Of a stretch of DNA of 8,347 nt, positions 5,940 through 8,347 are shown piece by piece (within the stretch, counting starts at the first letter, position 1; each line of letters begins with the position of its first letter). The notes below the pieces were generated by a model. The model did not search any database. It worked only from the letters and a program-made list of their open reading frames with translations, and had not been told where the DNA came from. Origin of the DNA: VBCK01 sp035511515. GTDB lineage: Bacteria > Pseudomonadota > Gammaproteobacteria > Burkholderiales > Burkholderiaceae_F. The position numbers were made by a program, and so were the translations under genes. The stretch lies in the NCBI GenBank assembly GCA_035511515.1, contig DATKFG010000036.1, positions 1-8,347 on the forward strand. The letters run 5' to 3'.

Positions 5940-6901
5940 GCGCGCGCGAAACCGCCGGTACGCTGCCCGCGGCCGATGGCGCGGCGCCCCGTACGCGATC
6001 CCGCAACGCGCGTCGCCGGCCCAGGCGCCGTCAGATAACGATCGGCGATCGCCTGGTTTTCACGCAAGGCCTGCCGCGGCGCTTCTGGCAGGACCTGTAC
6101 CACCTGAGCATGACGATCAGCTGGCCGACGCTGTTCGCCACGCTGGCGTCCTTCTTCTTCACGCTCAATCTGTTTTTCGGGACGCTCTATACGTTGCAGC
6201 CGGGGTCCATTGCCAATCTGAATCCCCCCGGCTTTTGGGGCGCGTTCTTCTTCAGCATCGAGACCAGCGCCACGGTCGGCTTCGGCGACATGCATCCGCA
6301 GACGATGTACGCGCACGTGGTGGCCTCGATTGAGATTTTCTGCTCCATCGTGAGCATTGCGCTGATCACCGGCGTGATGTTCGCGCGCTTTTCCAGGCCG
6401 CACGCGCGGGTCCTGTTTGCGAGCTACGCGGTGGTGCGCCCGATCGACGGCCGGCCGACGCTGATGCTGCGGGCCGCCAATGCGCGCCAGAACGTGATCA
6501 TCGAGGCCTCGGCGCATCTGCGGCTGCTTCGAACCGAGGCTTCCTCCGAAGGCCACAAGATCCGGCGCATCCTGGACCTGCCGCTGGAGCGGGAACATAA
6601 CCCCATCTTCGTGCTCGGGTGGACACTGATGCACGTGATCGACGAAACGAGTCCCTTGGCCGGTGAGACCCATGAATCGCTGGCGCAGGGCCAGGGCATT
6701 TTGATCCTGACGCTGACCGGCACCGACGAGACCACCGGTCAGGATGTGACGGCGCGCACGGTTTACGCGGCGCGCTCGCTGCGCTGGAATCATGCGTTCC
6801 GCGACATGCTGGGAACTGACGAGGACGGCTTCGACCTTGTCGACTATTCGCAGTTCCACGAAGTGGTTGCGCTGCCGCCCGGCGTCGAGACAGATTCCTA
6901 G
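5936..6901 (+). CDS. KirBac-type inward-rectifier potassium channel with GFG selectivity filter
   Basis: Bacterial homologue of eukaryotic Kir channels, forming tetrameric inner-membrane potassium channels with a large cytosolic C-terminal beta domain. The protein has 321 residues, close to KirBac1.1. In order: a basic N terminus (R-rich, 19-32), an amphipathic slide-helix region before SWP (62-64), TM1 about 65-85, a pore helix (99-110), the filter TVGFGDMHP (113-121), TM2 about 128-150, and a Kir domain from FARFSRPHARVLFA onward. The Kir domain includes VVRPIDGRPTLMLRAANARQNVI, HPIF-like NPIFVLGWTLMHVIDE and SPLAGE. The filter is GFG where KirBac1.1 and KirBac3.1 have GYG; both forms can conduct potassium in other channel families. 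GTG 5936 overlaps the pncC stop (GTGA), so the channel appears co-transcribed with housekeeping genes. Its stop shares CTAG with the pyrF stop. Confidence 0.93.
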   Translation: MSARETAGTLPAADGAAPRTRSRNARRRPRRRQITIGDRLVFTQGLPRRFWQDLYHLSMTISWPTLFATLASFFFTLNLFFGTLYTLQPGSIANLNPPGFWGAFFFSIETSATVGFGDMHPQTMYAHVVASIEIFCSIVSIALITGVMFARFSRPHARVLFASYAVVRPIDGRPTLMLRAANARQNVIIEASAHLRLLRTEASSEGHKIRRILDLPLEREHNPIFVLGWTLMHVIDETSPLAGETHESLAQGQGILILTLTGTDETTGQDVTARTVYAARSLRWNHAFRDMLGTDEDGFDLVDYSQFHEVVALPPGVETDS

Positions 6902-7752
6902 CGGGCGCCACCCACGGCGAGGCTGCGCCGTACCGCCTCGATCCGATCACGCGTCTCGATCGCCACCTGCCGGGCCTGCTGCGCGAACGACTCACCCGAT
7001 CCGGCATACAGGATCGCGCGCGAGGAGCTGATCACCAGCCCGGCGCCGTGCATGTCAAGCCCGGCGCGCAGCGTTGCGTCGATGTCTCCGCCCTGGGCGC
7101 CGATTCCGGGCACCAGCACCGCAAGGTGCGGCGCGATCGCGCGCACCCGGGCCAGGTCCTGGGGGTAAGTGGCACCGACCACCAGTCCGAGCTGGCCGTT
7201 GACGTTCCAGCGTGTTGCGGCCAATTGCGCGATGCGTTCGTACAGCGGCTGGCCGCCCACGTCGAGCATCTGCAGGTCCGATCCGCCCGGGTTGCTGGTC
7301 CGGCACAGCACGAATGCCCCATGCAACGGATCCTGCAGGAAAGGCTCGATCGAATCCAGTCCCATCAGCGGCGACAGCGTGACCGCGTCGGCGCGGTAGC
7401 GCTCGAATGCCTCGGTCGCGTACTGCGCGGCGGTCGGGCCGATGTCGCCGTGCTTGGCGTCGAGGATCACCGGCACGTCGGGATGGCGCTGCCGGATGTG
7501 CTGGATGAGTGCCTCGAGCTGGTCTTCCGCGCGGTGGGCGCCGAAGTACGCCACCTGCGGCTTGAACGCGCAAGCCAGATCGGCCGTGGCCTCGACGATG
7601 TCGCGACAGAACACGAACAGCGCGTCGGCCCGCCCCGCCAGGTGTCCCGGCAGCCGCGCCGGGTCCGGATCCAGGCCGATGCACAGCAGCGTGTGGTGGC
7701 GATGCCAGCGGGCCGAGAGCCGCTCTAGAAAGGACGCCGGCGCCTGCGACAT
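6898..7752 (-). CDS. pyrF: Orotidine 5'-phosphate decarboxylase, type 2
   Basis: PyrF decarboxylates OMP to UMP, the last step of de novo UMP synthesis. The 284 residues fit the longer type-2 subfamily. Motifs: LLCIGLDPDP (22-31), CAFKPQVAYFGAH (61-73), PVILDAKHGDIGPTA (94-108, with the catalytic D98, K100, D103 network), VLCRTSNPGG, and the phosphate-binding VPGIGAQGGD. The start is ATG 7752 (MSQAPASF). The longer frame to 7884 reads through the 42-bp repeat and is not credible. No ribosome-binding site lies at normal distance, but TACAAT sits seven bases upstream, suggesting a leaderless transcript. The gene converges on the kir gene with overlapping stop codons. In Burkholderiales pyrF commonly lies near pncC, so the location is syntenic. 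Confidence 0.96.
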   Translation of the reverse strand: MSQAPASFLERLSARWHRHHTLLCIGLDPDPARLPGHLAGRADALFVFCRDIVEATADLACAFKPQVAYFGAHRAEDQLEALIQHIRQRHPDVPVILDAKHGDIGPTAAQYATEAFERYRADAVTLSPLMGLDSIEPFLQDPLHGAFVLCRTSNPGGSDLQMLDVGGQPLYERIAQLAATRWNVNGQLGLVVGATYPQDLARVRAIAPHLAVLVPGIGAQGGDIDATLRAGLDMHGAGLVISSSRAILYAGSGESFAQQARQVAIETRDRIEAVRRSLAVGGAR

Positions 7753-7759
7753 GTGGGCG

Positions 7760-7765
7760 ATTGTA
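7760..7765 (-). promoter_or_regulatory. Candidate -10 element for a leaderless pyrF transcript
   Basis: TACAAT on the minus strand ends exactly seven bases before the pyrF ATG, placing the predicted start of transcription at the start codon. AAAAGGA lies just upstream of the hexamer, 17 bases from the ATG. No clear -35 hexamer is visible. The layout matches that before ribB. Confidence 0.4.
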
Positions 7766-7824
7766 CGGATCCTTTTGCGATACCGCGTGCCGATGCGGAC
7801 AGCTCTCGCCCTTGCGGCTCCCGA

Positions 7825-7866
7825 TCGCCCCTCGCCCGCGCAGCGGGAGAGGGGAGGGGGTGAGGG
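7825..7866. repeat. Left copy of a 42-bp inverted repeat flanking the DUF559 gene
   Basis: All 42 bases are the exact reverse complement of 8270-8311. Inside is a long hairpin: CCCCTCGCCCGC (7828-7839) faces GCGGGAGAGGGG (7843-7854) across a three-base loop, with one G/A mismatch. The outer GGGGGTGAGGG side points toward the nuclease gene. It resembles dispersed GC-rich REP-type palindromes and could also act as a terminator or structure for either neighbour. Confidence 0.9.
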
Positions 7867-7927
7867 TTCATCCACGTCAACCATCGCCGGTGTTGCTCAG
7901 CCACTGCCTCGAATCGACCATCAACCG

Positions 7928-8347
7928 ATGCCTGCCCCGAAATCCCTGCTCCACTTCGCCCGCGCGTTGCGCGCCGAGTCGACTGACGCTGAGCAGCGAC
8001 TCTGGTACCACCTGCGGGCGCGTCGCATGATGGGAATGAAGTTTCTTCGACAACGCCCGATCGGCCCGTACATCGTCGACTTCGTCTGCCTCGAGTCCCG
8101 CCTGATCATCGAGCTCGATGGAGGGCAGCATCAAGAGCAGGCTCGACTCGACCGCCGGCGGGACGAATTGCTCCGCGCGCGAGGCTTCCGGGTGCTGCGT
8201 TTCTGGAACGACGATGTTCTTCAGCGGACGCGGGCCGTGCTGGAGGAGATTTGGACGGCTGCATCGTCGCCCTCACCCCCTCCCCTCTCCCGCTGCGCGG
8301 GCGAGGGGCGAGAGCGCGTGCCCATTCGTATGCCCGCGCACTGGCCG
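7928..8347 (+). CDS. DUF559 domain protein (Vsr-like endonuclease fold), 3' end off window
   Basis: The frame is open through the last base (140 codons), so the stop is off the window. The DUF559 domain spans about residues 8-110: an N-terminal DAEQRLWYHLRARRM helix, KFLRQRPIGPYIVDFVC (38-54, D51), LIIELDGGQH (59-68, E62, D64, H68), a DRRRDELL helix, and GFRVLRFWNDDVL (86-98). This is the restriction-endonuclease-like fold related to the Vsr patch-repair nuclease and probably cuts DNA; the substrate is unknown. The tail PSPPPLSRCAGEGR (115-128) is encoded by the right copy of the 42-bp repeat, so the C terminus is repeat-derived and the true stop may have been lost or displaced. ATG 7928 gives the natural domain start, with no clear ribosome site. 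Unlike the minus-strand nuclease at 651-1454, its base composition is similar to the surrounding genes. Confidence 0.85.
   Translation, partial: MPAPKSLLHFARALRAESTDAEQRLWYHLRARRMMGMKFLRQRPIGPYIVDFVCLESRLIIELDGGQHQEQARLDRRRDELLRARGFRVLRFWNDDVLQRTRAVLEEIWTAASSPSPPPLSRCAGEGRERVPIRMPAHWP
8270..8311. repeat. Right copy of the 42-bp inverted repeat, inside the DUF559 reading frame
   Basis: Exact reverse complement of 7825-7866, with the same one-mismatch 12-bp internal stem. It starts 403 bases after the left copy ends and overlaps codons 115-128 of the DUF559 frame. The two copies point in opposite directions and enclose the whole nuclease domain. Confidence 0.9.

Larger units (their letters stand above)
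7825..8311. mobile_element. Candidate small mobile unit: inverted repeats plus DUF559 nuclease gene
   Basis: A 487-base unit with perfect 42-bp terminal inverted repeats encloses a single nuclease gene. The repeats are hairpin-forming, like REP elements that accompany RAYT transposases, but the enclosed gene is a DUF559 nuclease. No target duplication is seen outside the repeats. Sequence identity and orientation are observed; mobility is inferred. Confidence 0.4.

Noticed and set aside
5642..6859. 405-residue minus-strand reading frame opposite pncC and the channel gene
   Set aside because: Shadow of two well-identified plus-strand genes, with no domain and Arg/His-rich low-information sequence.
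7753..7884. N-terminal extension of pyrF starting at 7884
   Set aside because: It reads through the 42-bp repeat, gives a Pro/Ser and Arg-rich stretch foreign to OMP decarboxylases, and the family N terminus fits ATG 7752.
7825..8311. CRISPR array
   Set aside because: Only two repeat copies, inverted rather than direct, separated by a coding region.

Overview
The window is GC-rich chromosomal DNA with a dense, mostly plus-strand housekeeping cluster. Gene order (ribE, ribBA-type, ribH, nusB, thiL, pgpA, pncC, then pyrF on the opposite strand) and the protein types suggest a betaproteobacterium, probably Burkholderiales. These types are a RibB fused to a degenerate RibA domain, a type-2 PyrF of about 280 residues, and a KirBac-type channel. 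The lineage is an inference from synteny and family resemblance; no marker RNA is present.

Layout. (1) 2-511: 3' part of ribE (riboflavin synthase), whose start lies off the window. (2) About 465-1680: a clearly AT-richer block that interrupts the rib cluster. It carries one antisense gene (651-1454) for an unassigned PD-(D/E)XK-type nuclease, a strong hairpin (562-591) and short direct repeats. (3) 1720-6901: a tightly packed plus-strand run of ribB-ribA-like fusion, ribH, nusB, thiL, pgpA, pncC and a KirBac potassium channel. Gaps are short, and there are 4-base stop/start overlaps at nusB/thiL, probably pgpA/pncC, and pncC/kir. (4) 6898-7752: pyrF on the minus strand, whose stop codon shares the palindrome CTAG with the kir stop. 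(5) 7825-8347: a DUF559 (Vsr-like) nuclease gene whose domain is bracketed by a perfect 42-bp inverted repeat. The gene is still open at the window edge.

The genes combine riboflavin synthesis (RibE, RibB, RibH), rRNA antitermination (NusB), thiamine diphosphate formation (ThiL), phosphatidylglycerol synthesis (PgpA), pyridine nucleotide salvage (PncC), pyrimidine synthesis (PyrF) and a potassium channel.

The accessory parts deserve the second look. These are the lone nuclease inside the rib cluster, which also seems to have replaced the ribE tail, and the DUF559 gene with terminal inverted repeats, which looks like a small dispersing unit. Two genes, ribB and pyrF, have matching start regions consistent with leaderless transcripts.
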